Below are positions 1 through 10,915 of a DNA stretch of 64,000 bases, one piece after another (the first letter of the stretch is position 1; every line of letters begins with the position of its first letter). A program made the position numbers and the translations under genes. Source of the stretch: Xylogone sp. PMI_703 (taxonomy: Eukaryota > Ascomycota > Leotiomycetes); assembly GCA_021399445.1 (NCBI GenBank), contig JAJTUQ010000004.1, positions 1,488,001 through 1,552,000 of the forward strand. Direction: 5' to 3'. The notes under the pieces are model-generated. The model was not told the DNA's origin. It saw only the letters and a list, made by a program, of their open reading frames with translations, and ran no database searches.

Positions 1-1
1 G

Positions 2-1137
2 ATTTTATACGACGTGGGAAATACCAAGCTACCTTTATCAATCTGTGTCCTCCTTATTGTCATTGTCGCAATGACTATTGGGATGTTCGGATATAAGCAG
101 GTTCATCAGCTGGAGAGATATGCTTGGATGGTGATAACCGTGTGTTTTGCTATCGTGGCTGGATTTGGCGCGAAGCACTTCGTTAATGTCCCAATGGGCT
201 CAGGACCAAGTGAGACTTCAAGTGTGCTTTCCTTCGGAACGACCATCATTGGCTTCCAGATTTCGTGGGCGGCTATCGCTGCTGATTATGGTGTCTATAT
301 GAGAGAGGACCGTATGTTATGAACTTAAACCAGTTATGCGTGTTTACTGAGAATAGAAACTAGGCAAGCCTCAATCGGTATTCTGGTGGACCTTCGCTGG
401 CCTTTTCCTTGGCCAATTCTTCATTGAGGCACTTGGGGTAGCGCTCATGACCACGGTTCAGGGAGACAACGTCTTCCGGGCAGCCTACAACCGTGCTGGA
501 GTTGGTGGTCTAACAGGACAGATATTTCAAGGGTACACGAATGGAGTTGTAGGATTTGGGAAGTTCATTCAAGTACTGCTAAGCTTTTCCGTTATTGGGG
601 CTGTAACACGTAAGTATCTTCCACAAGTCCGCATTGAGGTTATTGACATTAGTGATAGTCAATATTTATTCGGTTGGACTCAATGTTCAAGCTATTGGCC
701 TTGGGCTACTCACGATTCCGCGGCTGGTATGGTCGTTGATGGGCGGGATAATATGCCTTGCTGCATCTATGGCGGGACGAGATCATTTGGCTTCCGTCAT
801 GGAAAACTTTTTAAACGTAATTGCCTATTGGCTTACGCCTTTTCTTGCGATTATGTTCCTAGAGCATATTATTTTCAGAAGAGGCTACGCATATGACGTT
901 ACAGCTTGGGATAATCCACTGAAGCTCCCATATGGATATGCAGCTCTATTCACATTCATAGTTGGGACTGTACTCGCCATATTATGTATGAGCCAAACTT
1001 GGTGGGTGGGGCCAATTGCATTGAAGGTTGGAAATCCTCCATTCGGCACCGATATCTCCTGGGAGTTGGCTTTAGGAGCAACAATCATTATGTATATCCC
1101 ACTAAGATGGCTCGAACGAAAAAGGTGGGGGCTATAA
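2..1137 (+). CDS. NCS1-family purine/cytosine permease (5' truncated)
   Basis: Membrane importer for nucleobases or related compounds, of the fungal Fcy2-like branch of the NCS1 family. The window edge removes the N-terminus; the frame is open from base 2. Three exons are visible: 2-311, 364-609 and 659-1137, with introns 312-363 and 610-658 (an acceptor at 652 would also keep frame). Membrane segments follow one another through the whole protein. Family signatures are the stretch ISWAAIAADYGVYMRED, the VQGDNVFRAAYN segment after the first intron, and NIYSVGLNVQAIGLGL after the second. The C-terminus is short and ends in charged residues (LRWLERKRWGL), as usual for the family. No lesion is seen in the visible part. 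Substrate cannot be read from the sequence. Confidence 0.85.
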
Positions 1138-1297
1138 GTGTGTAACTACATAGACGATTCCTCCAGACTTAACTATTCTATCGCAAGAATTTATAATTCC
1201 TAATCTGCTATAATTGTCACTCAATATTGGATAGAAGCAATAATCGCTTCACTTGCATCAACCTCAACGCTCATAATACCATCGTTCAAAAGTAACG

Positions 1298-3159
1298 TTA
1301 CTGTATCATTAACACCTGCACCCCCTTACCATTACTCGCAACAGTCCATCTCATACTTCCCCAAGTAATATTCTGTGCCGTTGTAGCTGTGCCGCCAAAT
1401 GGACTTGTCAGCCTCTTGATCTCTACAGACTTAGCGTCATCTCCAATAGATAGCGTGACCTTCCTAGATGGCCGGGAAGAAGCGGAATTTAGATCATTAC
1501 TGCACAGACGCATATTATTGATGGCAATGCGAGCGAGTTTCTCATTGTCGTACGCTGTGTATGTCGTTAAGAAATTATCTTTCAGATCAATGCTCATTAC
1601 GCGGACGTCCTGGGCTGATCCAATGAAATCAGCTGCAAACATCTGTCCATAGAATGCAGCGTGTACACCCGCTGGAGTATTGTTATATGCTGGATTCCAT
1701 AGAGAAAAAGGAAATGTAAGGCCCGATTGATAATTAATCCTGGAGACGTTCTAGATTTTTTGAAACAAGGTCAGCCCTCTTCATCTGTAGTCTAAGAGCA
1801 CCTAGTATCACTTACAATAGACATGCTATATAAGAAAAAATCTGCCATCCATAGAGAATCTCCTAGAACATTCTGTAATGGACTGTTGTTGGAGCTATTA
1901 CCTAGAGCATTGCCTACTTCAGCAAGAGCTAACGGAATTGGAGGTTTCTGCTTGTTGAGGTATTTGATTGCGTTCCTGATAAACTTGGAACCCCTCACTA
2001 TATGGCCGTGATTCATTATATCCGCTGTTTTAATTTATGAGTGACCTATTCTCGCTAATGTATGATGGCACACAGACCTTGAAGGCTGGATTCTTCATGA
2101 GCCTTTGTTTGATAACTAATTCCCGAGTCAGCAACTCCTTATAGCTATATGATATACGTGTCTATCACGTACTAATGCATTGAAACAGATTTTATTCGAC
2201 TTTCAGTCTCGTTAAGCCCTTGTTTAAAGATATTAGGACTATAATCAGCAAGTAAGCAAATGATAGACATTTGAAGAAACAACCGGCTCACATCTTCCAA
2301 GCGCTGCTAGGATCACCGGGTAAGAAATTCGGACCCTCTTCCGAGGAAAGGGAAACAGCTTGATAAATTTTACTATCATCAGGGAGTCCCAGAGTGTCTA
2401 GAATTTCTCTTGACCAGTTGATCCATTGTTTGATATACTTTGGAATGCTCTAATTTTTCCTGACATTGCTCCCGTACAGGTTTACTTCGTTCCCAATTTC
2501 GAATGCAAATATATTTGAAGGGTCTATTTGATTATATGCTTTCTTGGCAAATTGCTTGCTGTTAGCGAGGTTGTTGGTAGCGAATGGAATGTCAATGATG
2601 AATTGGGCATTTGGTAAAGTAGCGAATGTGTCAAAGTATGATGGGCCTAGTACTAGGTTTTTGGGAATACCCTGATTTTGTTCATCTTTGGGGACATGGA
2701 CTGGATCGCTCTGATGTGGATCATATTTCGAATGATCCCTACACCCGATTATTAGATAATTCCTACTTAACCATCTGTCGTCTTTCGGAGTCATACAATG
2801 ATGTTCCACCGACGCGAATTATGGGCTGAGTCTTGGTCCTCTCAGCGATTGCATTAACCAAGTTTCGCGAAAACGTATTGGGATTATCTGGGGTCCCTGA
2901 TAACCATCCGTACTTATGAGCATACTACTCTGGAAATATAATGGAGATCTCAGTACCTCGACTCACCAAAATAGTAATAGAAAGACCTCTCTTCGAATGC
3001 AAATCCCGCAAATGCAGGATCTATTGGTCCACCAGCTTCATTCGGAGCGAAAGGTTGAACAGAAGCATTAGTTGGCGTTAAAGCATCTACTCTCTTCGGT
3101 GTAATGACTCCGGCAACGAGGCCAAGACAAAGAGACAGAGTAACGAATAAATTACACAT
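1298..3159 (-). pseudogene. GH79 beta-glucuronidase-like glycoside hydrolase with an in-frame TAG
   Basis: Secreted glycosidase of family GH79. Seven exons can be joined in phase: 3159-2967, 2896-2797, 2738-2292, 2238-2173, 2144-2074 (least certain junction), 2024-1816 and 1750-1298, about 512 codons, a normal family length. The N-terminus is a signal peptide (MCNLFVTLSLCLGLVAGV). The family block RVGGTS..DHSKYDP lies across intron 2. The presumed acid/base Glu is in FEIGNEVNLYG and the nucleophile in LALAEVGN; a C-terminal beta domain follows. One codon is TAG (bases 2452-2450), just after the acid/base segment, and the same frame continues with good GH79 sequence (YIKQWINWSREIL). I read this as a nonsense mutation. 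A 39-nt intron (gtaaac..attag) would remove it but would also delete the conserved residues after NE. RNA editing is another possibility. Confidence 0.7.
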
Positions 3160-4945
3160 GGCTACCTACTGGAGAGGACGCGCTGAGCTCAACTAGTGGT
3201 AGCCAGGTCTGAAAATGCAGCTTCATATAACTATAAGGGAGAAACGATTCAATGTTAAGAACCAGAAATTTTCAGTGTCTACTAGCTAATCCATCCTATT
3301 TGAAGGGTCTCCTTGCCACAAAAGAAGATAGAGAGGCATGAACTGGCCAGTATCTCCGTAGCTTGCTAATGACCCCTTGAGGCTATGATGGGAAATTAAA
3401 GGTAATCATTATTCACGTAAACGTTGAAAAGCTGAAGAATTCACGTAAGAGGGCAGCTATACCTCTTTGCCACGAAAGAATAGCCAGAGCTATTCATCAA
3501 GATGTACATCCGTAACGAAAGAATATATCAAGCGACATCCAAGCGACATCCGGCCGACTGCCGAGTGGATGCAAGGATACGTCATTCGAAGCCGAGAAGA
3601 GACTGTGTTGAGAGAGCCTCGGCTAGATCAGGTGACAGGCCGCCACCTTCACCACTGTCAGAGATATTGCTTACGTAATTGGCGTTGGCCAATCATAGCT
3701 GTAGAAGCTAACGGTCGGTAAAAGAGAAGAGTTTTACCGGTTTACCCCTTATGTACTGTACATCATCAAGACTAGCATCGAATAGAGTCTCTGTACCATA
3801 CAATTTATATGTGGAGTAGCCTAACCACTGCGCCATAACCACTGACAACCACCTTCCTGTAAAATAGCTTTGCTGTAGCAAAATACATCTCCAGCGTTCC
3901 CTCCTACAGACTGGGGACTGAATTCCCCGAATTGTCTCAGCTCAAACATTATTTTATGATAGAATGCGCGAAATAATACTTCATACCCTGCAGGCCGCCT
4001 GAATTGTGCGTGCCGGGGCGTTCTACTGAAATAATGGAGGGTTTCTAGATTATAGAATATGTAGGTGTAGTAAATGAAGCTACGAAATAACTCGGAATTT
4101 TCACATATTAAAATCTTATGTAAATGAAACAAGATCGATACGTTAATAATTGGGCCCCATGATATTTTCGTATCATTCGGGAATCTGTTATATTGCATCT
4201 ATGTTTGCGGACCGTCATATTGGATGAGATTACCCCAAGCCAACGATGGTCCCCAAACCTAAGACTTAGGCTGAATATCATGGAGGTCGCCATGTTTCTG
4301 TTTAAAGTGTCAACGAGGCTTTAAACATGCCCCTAATAATGCAATTAACTCAAAAATTGGTGCATGCTTGCTTGTTACACGATTAGACAACCGGAAGGAA
4401 TGTATCAAGGTGAGGTGCAATCTTCCTTAAGGGGTAACTGAGCAAGCTGTTTTGAAGTTAGCTTAGCTCATTTCACAGATTATCTTTGTAGCTGGATAGT
4501 AAGTAGTTTGTCTGGTTTCATCGTTTGTCATATTCTGCTACTTTTCAGCCATTGTAAAATCAGGTCACTGGTACATAACTCGTACCCATTCGTGTATTAA
4601 ACTGTATAATAAATGCTGTATTCCGATTCAATTGAATTTCCAGGGGGTCTCGGAAACCTCAGACATCGTTTATTTTGGGTTTGCAACAGCCATAATCGAT
4701 TTGGAAACAGCTATCTAACTTCACGAAAACGGAGGCTTTGGAGAATTTAAATTAACTAGATAAATAGAAATAGGCGCTGTAACCGATACATTCATACCCT
4801 GCAGTTCCACCATTAATCCAAAACTCCACAAAATCATACTATGCTCTCAATATTACAATGGCTCGTTTAACCGATTTGCTATAGAAAAAGGACTCCTAAC
4901 TTTGACTCCTAACTCCGCGTATCAATCTTTTCCTTTCAAACCTTT
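3160..4945. other. Intergenic, 1.8 kb, no gene seen
   Basis: This stretch lies between the start of the GH79 gene and the 3' end of the coiled-coil gene. It is AT-rich, with only short open frames that lack recognisable protein features or plausible splice partners. The part next to 3160 should contain the GH79 promoter. No repeat was recognised. Confidence 0.6.
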
Positions 4946-6406
4946 TCACAAACTTGTACTTTGTGAGCGACTTTTGCCCCTCTTAATTGAATTGAATAAT
5001 CTTGACAGAGAAGGGCGTCGCTTAGGAGGCACTACTTGACCAGCTAACATGGTGATCAAAGACGAGACATCTTTCTCTCTCTGCGTAGCCAAGGCCTTGA
5101 GCTCAATGTTTTCTTTCTGATATTTCTCGATGTTTGCCTCAGCTTCCGAGAGGGTCTCCTTGGCTATAGAGATATCCTGGTTTTTGCTGCTCAGTTCGTC
5201 GCGTAATTGGGTGGTTAATCGCTTCTCCGATTCTAGATTGGCCCGCAGTGTGTCTCTCTCGTGGGAAAGCGTAGTTCGATCATCTGTCAAGCTGGCCATC
5301 TCAATAGTCAGCGATTCATGTTTTCGGCGTTCGTCTTCCAGTTTCTGGTGGGAGTCCTTGATCTCATTTCCCATAGTGGATTGATACCCTTGTAGCTCTA
5401 GGACTTGATCGGATGTCTTCTGTCGTTCAATGCTGAGTTGTGATCGAAGGTCATCTACTTCTTGGGAGAGCTTCTCGGAGCGGGACTGGGCTCCAGCAAA
5501 ATCCGATCGGTACTGTTCGTTGGCTTTCGATATCGCCTCTAGATTGCGAAGCATATCTTCCACTCTTTTGCAAAGAGTTATCTCATCTGATTCGGTCGGT
5601 ATGATCTGGCCTTTAACCTGAGCAAACTGGGTGTGTAACGAATCGATCTCGGCTCGGAGTTTATCTCGCTCGGTCGTTATTCTCTCGATAGTTTGATCTT
5701 TGTCTGATATGGATTGTTGGAATTCGGCGGATTTAGTAGACAAATCGGCTGAGAGCTGCGAACAGGTCGCCAGAGATTTCTGGTACTGTTTGACAATCAA
5801 TTCTAGCGACTGTTTTTCGGCAGCTAGGTTGCGGGATACAGTGGCCTTCTCTTCTTCCAGAGTCGCAACTTTCTTTTCTAATTTAAGGAGAGCCTTACCG
5901 CTCACACTTATGTCTAACGCCGCTTTCGCCTTTTCTTGTTGAACTTGAGCGCGGAGTTTTTCGATTTTTGCTTCTAATTCGCCATGAGCGCTAGCCTGAG
6001 CCTGAGTCTCTTGAATTCTCCTCTGCAATCTCTCCAGCTCAACATCGTTCTTGGCCAATCTTTTCTCCAGATCACGTATCTTATTTTCCTCTCTCGCATC
6101 TGCCTCGTAGTCGTTCGAAACCTCGCTAATTATGCTTCTCCACTCTCTGACTTTCCTATCGGCCTGGTTTTGGTGGAAATCTCGACAAAGACTAAGCTCG
6201 GCGAGCCTCACCAAACTATCAATAGCCTCGATCGGGGGTCTTTTTTCCATCTTATCAAGAATTGCACAAATATCACGATACCGAGCTGGCTCAATATCCC
6301 ATCGGCATCTTTTACCATATCTGTTCAGCCCGACACAAGTCATGCCATCGTTGCCGCGACTCGTGAAATTCAAGCTATTGTAAGCATCCCACTTCAAGGA
6401 AGCCAT
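4946..6406 (-). CDS. Long coiled-coil protein with a Cys-rich fungal head domain
   Basis: Single-exon gene for a 486-residue protein. Residues about 20-95 form a head with C-x5-G-x-R-C (CVGLNRYGKRC) followed by SLVRLAELSLCRDFH and a KVREW segment. This resembles the short Cys-containing head found at the N-terminus of many fungal T5orf172/GIY-YIG-type and related proteins; that comparison is from memory. Residues about 100-460 are almost continuous heptad coiled coil rich in E, K, Q, L, with no catalytic motif. The C-terminus is basic (PPKRRPSLSRLF and KRGKSRSQS). No signal peptide or membrane segment. Probably a cytosolic or nuclear scaffold; function unknown. No lesion. The first ATG is used because the head begins right after it. 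Confidence 0.75.
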   Translation of the reverse strand: MASLKWDAYNSLNFTSRGNDGMTCVGLNRYGKRCRWDIEPARYRDICAILDKMEKRPPIEAIDSLVRLAELSLCRDFHQNQADRKVREWRSIISEVSNDYEADAREENKIRDLEKRLAKNDVELERLQRRIQETQAQASAHGELEAKIEKLRAQVQQEKAKAALDISVSGKALLKLEKKVATLEEEKATVSRNLAAEKQSLELIVKQYQKSLATCSQLSADLSTKSAEFQQSISDKDQTIERITTERDKLRAEIDSLHTQFAQVKGQIIPTESDEITLCKRVEDMLRNLEAISKANEQYRSDFAGAQSRSEKLSQEVDDLRSQLSIERQKTSDQVLELQGYQSTMGNEIKDSHQKLEDERRKHESLTIEMASLTDDRTTLSHERDTLRANLESEKRLTTQLRDELSSKNQDISIAKETLSEAEANIEKYQKENIELKALATQREKDVSSLITMLAGQVVPPKRRPSLSRLFNSIKRGKSRSQSTSL

Positions 6407-7861
6407 TGTAGATATGACGATATCGAAAATAGATATTGAATAGGGCTATGCTTATTTCCAGGAGAGCGCAAATTTGAGAACACAAAGAATTGAGGGGAAA
6501 TGGTGGTCTTAACTGATTCAGACGAGGCTGAAATGCGATAAGGGCTCCGCCACCGCCAGCTGTCCTACAGTGCATGGGCGCCAAATTGAGAGAGGGCTCC
6601 ACGCCAGAAGTTGTATATTGCGGGCTGTGCACTTTTCTTTATTGTAAGCCCAATTTAGGACACTATCAAAGTTCCCGAGATCATCATCATCTAATGGAAG
6701 TCCTGGAGAATGAGGTTAATGCCGAGATGTAGCATGTTGGGACTTGTCTCCTATTTTGGGACTAGCCTGGCCCCTACTTTTTACGTGCCGAGGCAAGCGA
6801 ATCTGCCGGCCAATCGGCCCGCCGAGGACCGCTCGGGAGCCAAGTGGAGTAGTCAGCTCTTCGGCTTCCGAGCCACTAAGGGGCCGGCCGATTGGCTCAT
6901 GGTACATTGACGGGAACATAATTTAGTAATAAAATGTATAAATAGACATAAACAACTGCTACTCTCCCCGCTCACGTCCCAGCCTCAAAGGCTATCTTCC
7001 TGTAATAAAGGCGGAGCAGATCTGAAACAGCTTGTTAGGATTGTACCTAGCCAATTAGGTGGCGTAATACCCGGATATATAAATCCCCGATGCTGTAAGG
7101 GAAGAAATGCTTCATCTAGCAGACCCTAAGGCCATTGCGAAGATCATATCGAACAACTCTAAGTACCCGGGAATGTGGCTGACTCAATGATATCCACCGG
7201 CTTGTCTCCCCGAACAACTCCAATAGTGAATAAGAGTACACGTAAACTTCACTCTCTCACTTCTCAGCGGAAACCATGAAGTGTCGGGGTGAGAGCCCCT
7301 GTACGGAATCACTACAGCCACAACTACCTCTAATTTAGGATGCATGATGATATTTTTGTCAAAGTCCGCTTTTTGTAAATATAGGATGTATCAAGATACT
7401 TTCGTACTCCGAGATATTACACTCGATGCCACGGTACACTTGGATGAAATGTCAAGTAGCTTTGAGCTCAAGCGCAAGAGTAACCTGTTCCTTTGACTTC
7501 CCCCTCTGACCACCTTTGAGCACGCACAAATATCAAAGAAAAGCTTACTGCAGGTGAATTTCACAATACAAAGATGAGATTAATCTGATTTCAACAACTA
7601 TTCAACTGCAGTAACTGGCATGAGAAAAGAGCCTAATTGTTGGTTTGTCCTATCACGTGAATATCACATATACGCTAGACCTAATTGGGTGGGAGCCGTA
7701 GCCGAGTCGTAGGCTCTACTATATCTCTCACCTCCGTACGTAGATATAGAGAATCAGCTTCCATACAACACAATTAGCATACCCGTAACTAAAGGTTTAC
7801 GATAGTGCTACGTGTTATCGGAGCATACCGACACTAATATCAAATTTATTGATACGCTCTC
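6407..7861. other. Intergenic, 1.45 kb, with a GC-rich inverted repeat
   Basis: Lies upstream of the coiled-coil gene and downstream of the APC permease. A GC-rich island of about 130 bases (6785-6905) stands out in AT-rich DNA and holds the inverted pair CCAATCGGCC (6810-6819) and GGCCGATTGG (6886-6895). A TATA-like stretch (atataaatcccc) sits near 7076, but no coding frame follows it. No tRNA or other RNA gene was recognised. Confidence 0.5.
6810..6895. repeat. GC-rich inverted repeat with CCAAT/ATTGG arms
   Basis: Perfect 10-base inverted arms CCAATCGGCC and GGCCGATTGG are separated by 66 bases inside a GC-rich island. The arms carry CCAAT in opposite orientations and sit in overlapping CCGGCC/GGCCGG contexts. 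It could be a paired binding site (the CCAAT-binding complex recognises CCAAT) or the remnant of a small inverted-repeat element. Target-site duplications were not seen. Confidence 0.45.
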
Positions 7862-9803
7862 CTACATATCTTTTCTCGCAAGTGCAACCGGCCCATTATA
7901 GACATATCTACCTTTCATAATGAAATAGATAATGGCAAAACAAACCGTAAATCCGTAAATTAGAGCATTCCAGTTCATTGTCTCGGGAGTAACAGGTGTC
8001 GCCAGCGGGAAGAAGCTAAAGATATACACGATTAATAGATATAACACTGAGAAGACATTTATAGGTGCACCGTATTTTCCTAAACTCCACCGAGCTGCGG
8101 GTAATTCTTCGCCTCTCCATCTTGTGATAAATACGCAGGAAATAGAGACTATGTAAGAAGACAGTAGAGACACCGTTCCAAGAGATGCGATGGCGTTGAA
8201 TGCCGTTGTGGAACCGATATTGATTGACGCAAGAAAATAGTAATGCAGAATGAGATCGCTACTGCATTTAACGGGATATCCCATCCTGGCCGTACCTAAA
8301 TGGTATTTGGTAAGGGAACAGTCAGAAATATGGCTAAAGAGGCGTAAGTTAGACTCACGTGAGATAGAAACTGAGAGAAAGGGAGTCCATTGTCACGAGC
8401 AAAAGCAAACATCTGCCTTGAGGCAGTAGTAACATTCGTGATAGTTCCACAAGTAGTCAGAATAATTAAGATGGTTGTCATGATAGATGTACCGACGTGA
8501 GATTTGGTTGTATTGTAGAAGACTTGCACGAAGGGCATGATATCGGGATTGGACAGGATGTCGCCTATATCGCCGAAGGTAAAGCAAAATGTTATCAACA
8601 TCACAAACCCGAGTGATCCGTTAATAATTGCTGTCCACATCATCGCTCGGGGCAAGACCGACGAGGCATCCTTAATCTCTTCCGACATATAAGTGGCAGA
8701 GTCGGGGCCAATAAATGTGAAAACTGGGGATAGCATCCCAATAAGGCAAGAAAGGCCGATACTTCCCCAGTTACCACCGTCGGTAAATTGAGTAAAAACA
8801 TCTGATGCTTTGTTACGAGGGGCCAGAACCCAGAGTGGGACGAGGATAGCGATGAAGCCACATATGTGTAGGATCAAGACGATGCCCTCAATAAGTGGTT
8901 GCCTCCTGGCTAGATAGGTGTTAAAGATAATAGAGAAAAAACAGACTCCAATTATCAATAATGTTCCATGGTATCGCTGGAACACATATTGCGAATTGTT
9001 TATAACCAGGAGACTCTGGATTTGGGATGCTGTAAGGAATGCAATACTAGTAATACCTGTTTGCCAACCGAGGACGCAAACCCATCCTATTTTTATTAGC
9101 TTCTATTTCCAAAGTTTAATTGGTAAGGGCGTATTCACCAGTTATATAACTGAGGAATCTTTGGCAATTTGCTGGTGCAAACTCAGATACCCAATGATAT
9201 TGTCCCCCAGACGTTGGTGCCATGGAAGCCATCTCGGCCATAGACGCGATAACTGCCAAGAAACAGACAAAGGTGCCCAAATAAGTCCATATAAGACCAG
9301 CTAACCCTCCGTTAATGAGACCAAAGGTGCTAGCACTACAATATTATTAGTAAACGAATACCTCTCAGTAGAAGCATATAGAATAGAGTAATATGAAACA
9401 AGCTTACGTGAACTGGCCTTCCCAGGTGCTCATCAAAATGCAAGTGAAACCGAGGATTGATAGAAACCGAAAGTTTCTCTGAGTTTCAATTAGCATTGAG
9501 AGAAGCTTGTGGAGCAATGACAATGGGGCACTTACTCGAAGTTCCTGGGTTTTTCCCATACGCAACATATCCCGATGATCTGCTCTGGTCCCAATTTTCT
9601 CGACGGGACCGAGCTCTTCAACTGGCACATCATCAGTAAAAGCAGTCACGGCCTTGAAGGCTTCCTCTTGTTGCCAGAAGAATTTAGCGATCTTGAAGTC
9701 AATTACAGATACAATTGATTAAAGGGATGAAACACTGTTATACAAGAGAATCAGTAATGTAGGAGGCGAGCATTGTGGATCGTAAGGCTGCTAAATCTGA
9801 CAT
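7862..9803 (-). pseudogene. APC-family amino acid/GABA-type permease with an apparent frameshift
   Basis: Plasma-membrane permease of the fungal GABA/choline/amino-acid branch of the APC superfamily, about 12 membrane segments. Core exons in phase: 9691-9536, 9478-9408, 9335-9139, 9086-8359 and 8295-7862. A first exon 9803-9744 (MSDLAALRSTM) is possible but weak; no in-frame ATG occurs in 9691-9536. Family blocks include FGLINGGLAGLIWTY, EMASMAPTSGGQYHWVSEF, WVCVLGWQTGI, FIGPDSATYMSEEIKDAS and NVTTASRQMFAFARDNGLP. In the last exon the frame giving the expected WDIPLNAVAISFCITIFL must change to reach ASINIGSTTAFNAI. The shift lies at about 8229-8237, next to a run of four A. One missing base explains it: real gene damage or a sequence error. 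Confidence 0.75.
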
Positions 9804-10915
9804 TGGTGGTAGAAGTGGGACGAGGATGGTTTATTGCTAGCCTGTAGGTGACAACATGTGACAACATCCAACGAATTTCGCATAGCTTTCGCACACCCTT
9901 GCCTTGCCAATCCTTGTTAATGAGCCGACTTCTATAGGTAGGATGACGGGATAGGGGTTGCTAGTGGCCAAGATATCCCATACATAATGTCTCGAGCATC
10001 GTTTACTCTCTGCCGAGATACTACAGACGTGCCGCTCTTACCCCATTCCAAGTTTCTCATGCCTGTGATCTTGTTACCATCTACAGATCTATTGGATGTA
10101 TTTGCAGATATAACCGCTGATTATACTTGGAGTTACGATTTTCTCTGTAAGCCGGTATGTGGTAATAGCTGACGATGGAGTATGCAGTGATATTCTTGTG
10201 GATGACAATGACAAGAGAGCGATAGATCATTACAACGCAATGTTGCACAGTATCTCTGTATCACCAATTAGGGTACTGAATCTACCCTAGATGGTGCCAA
10301 TACACTCCGCACATATGCGTAAGGAACTAAAATAAAACGCGATCAGCCGATCTTGCCGAACGATAAACTAGAGACATAGAGTGAATAATGTGGTTATCGG
10401 CTATAGCATCACGTAAATCGGTTTGGTACCAACTAGTATGAGAGATAAAGTCGTGGTACCCAAATCCTTTACAGAGCAGCTGAATCTATTTGTACAGGAG
10501 GTCAATCAGAATGTATATATTCCCAATAAATGCAATGTAAGCTCAGGAGAGAAATAGCTAAGGCTATTAGTATATAACAGAAAATTCAGTAACAATTGCA
10601 GAGACTTGGTCACAGATCCAACAATCAGCGTTACAACTCGTATGTTTGGTAGGCTAACTTTTCCGTGTAACTGTGTAATCTTTGTAGGAAGGTCGCACCA
10701 TTTCGTCTGCTTGTCCCACATTTAATTTACAATCACAATTGTGTGTCACAGAATCCAGATCGATCTTGCATTGTACTACATTTGTGCTTGGCATTTGGTG
10801 TTCCGATAATCCCGCCTCTTATTTGATATCCCTGAGGTGCCAGATTGGAGTTGAAAGTTTGACCACATGGAAAAACTAAGATTCCCTCGGCAAAAAACAC
10901 TAGGTCAAATAATCA
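9804..10915. other. Intergenic, 1.1 kb, divergent promoter region
   Basis: Separates the permease (minus) from the rhodopsin-like membrane protein (plus), so it should hold two divergent promoters. AT-rich. A 61-codon open frame at 9987-10172 and a 71-codon one on the minus strand at 10506-10721 have no recognisable features. No repeat seen. Confidence 0.5.

Noticed and set aside
7260..7320. Stretch tgtcggggtgagagcccctg that looks rRNA-like
   Set aside because: Only a short local hairpin-like match; no flanking rRNA sequence and no extended similarity that I can see.
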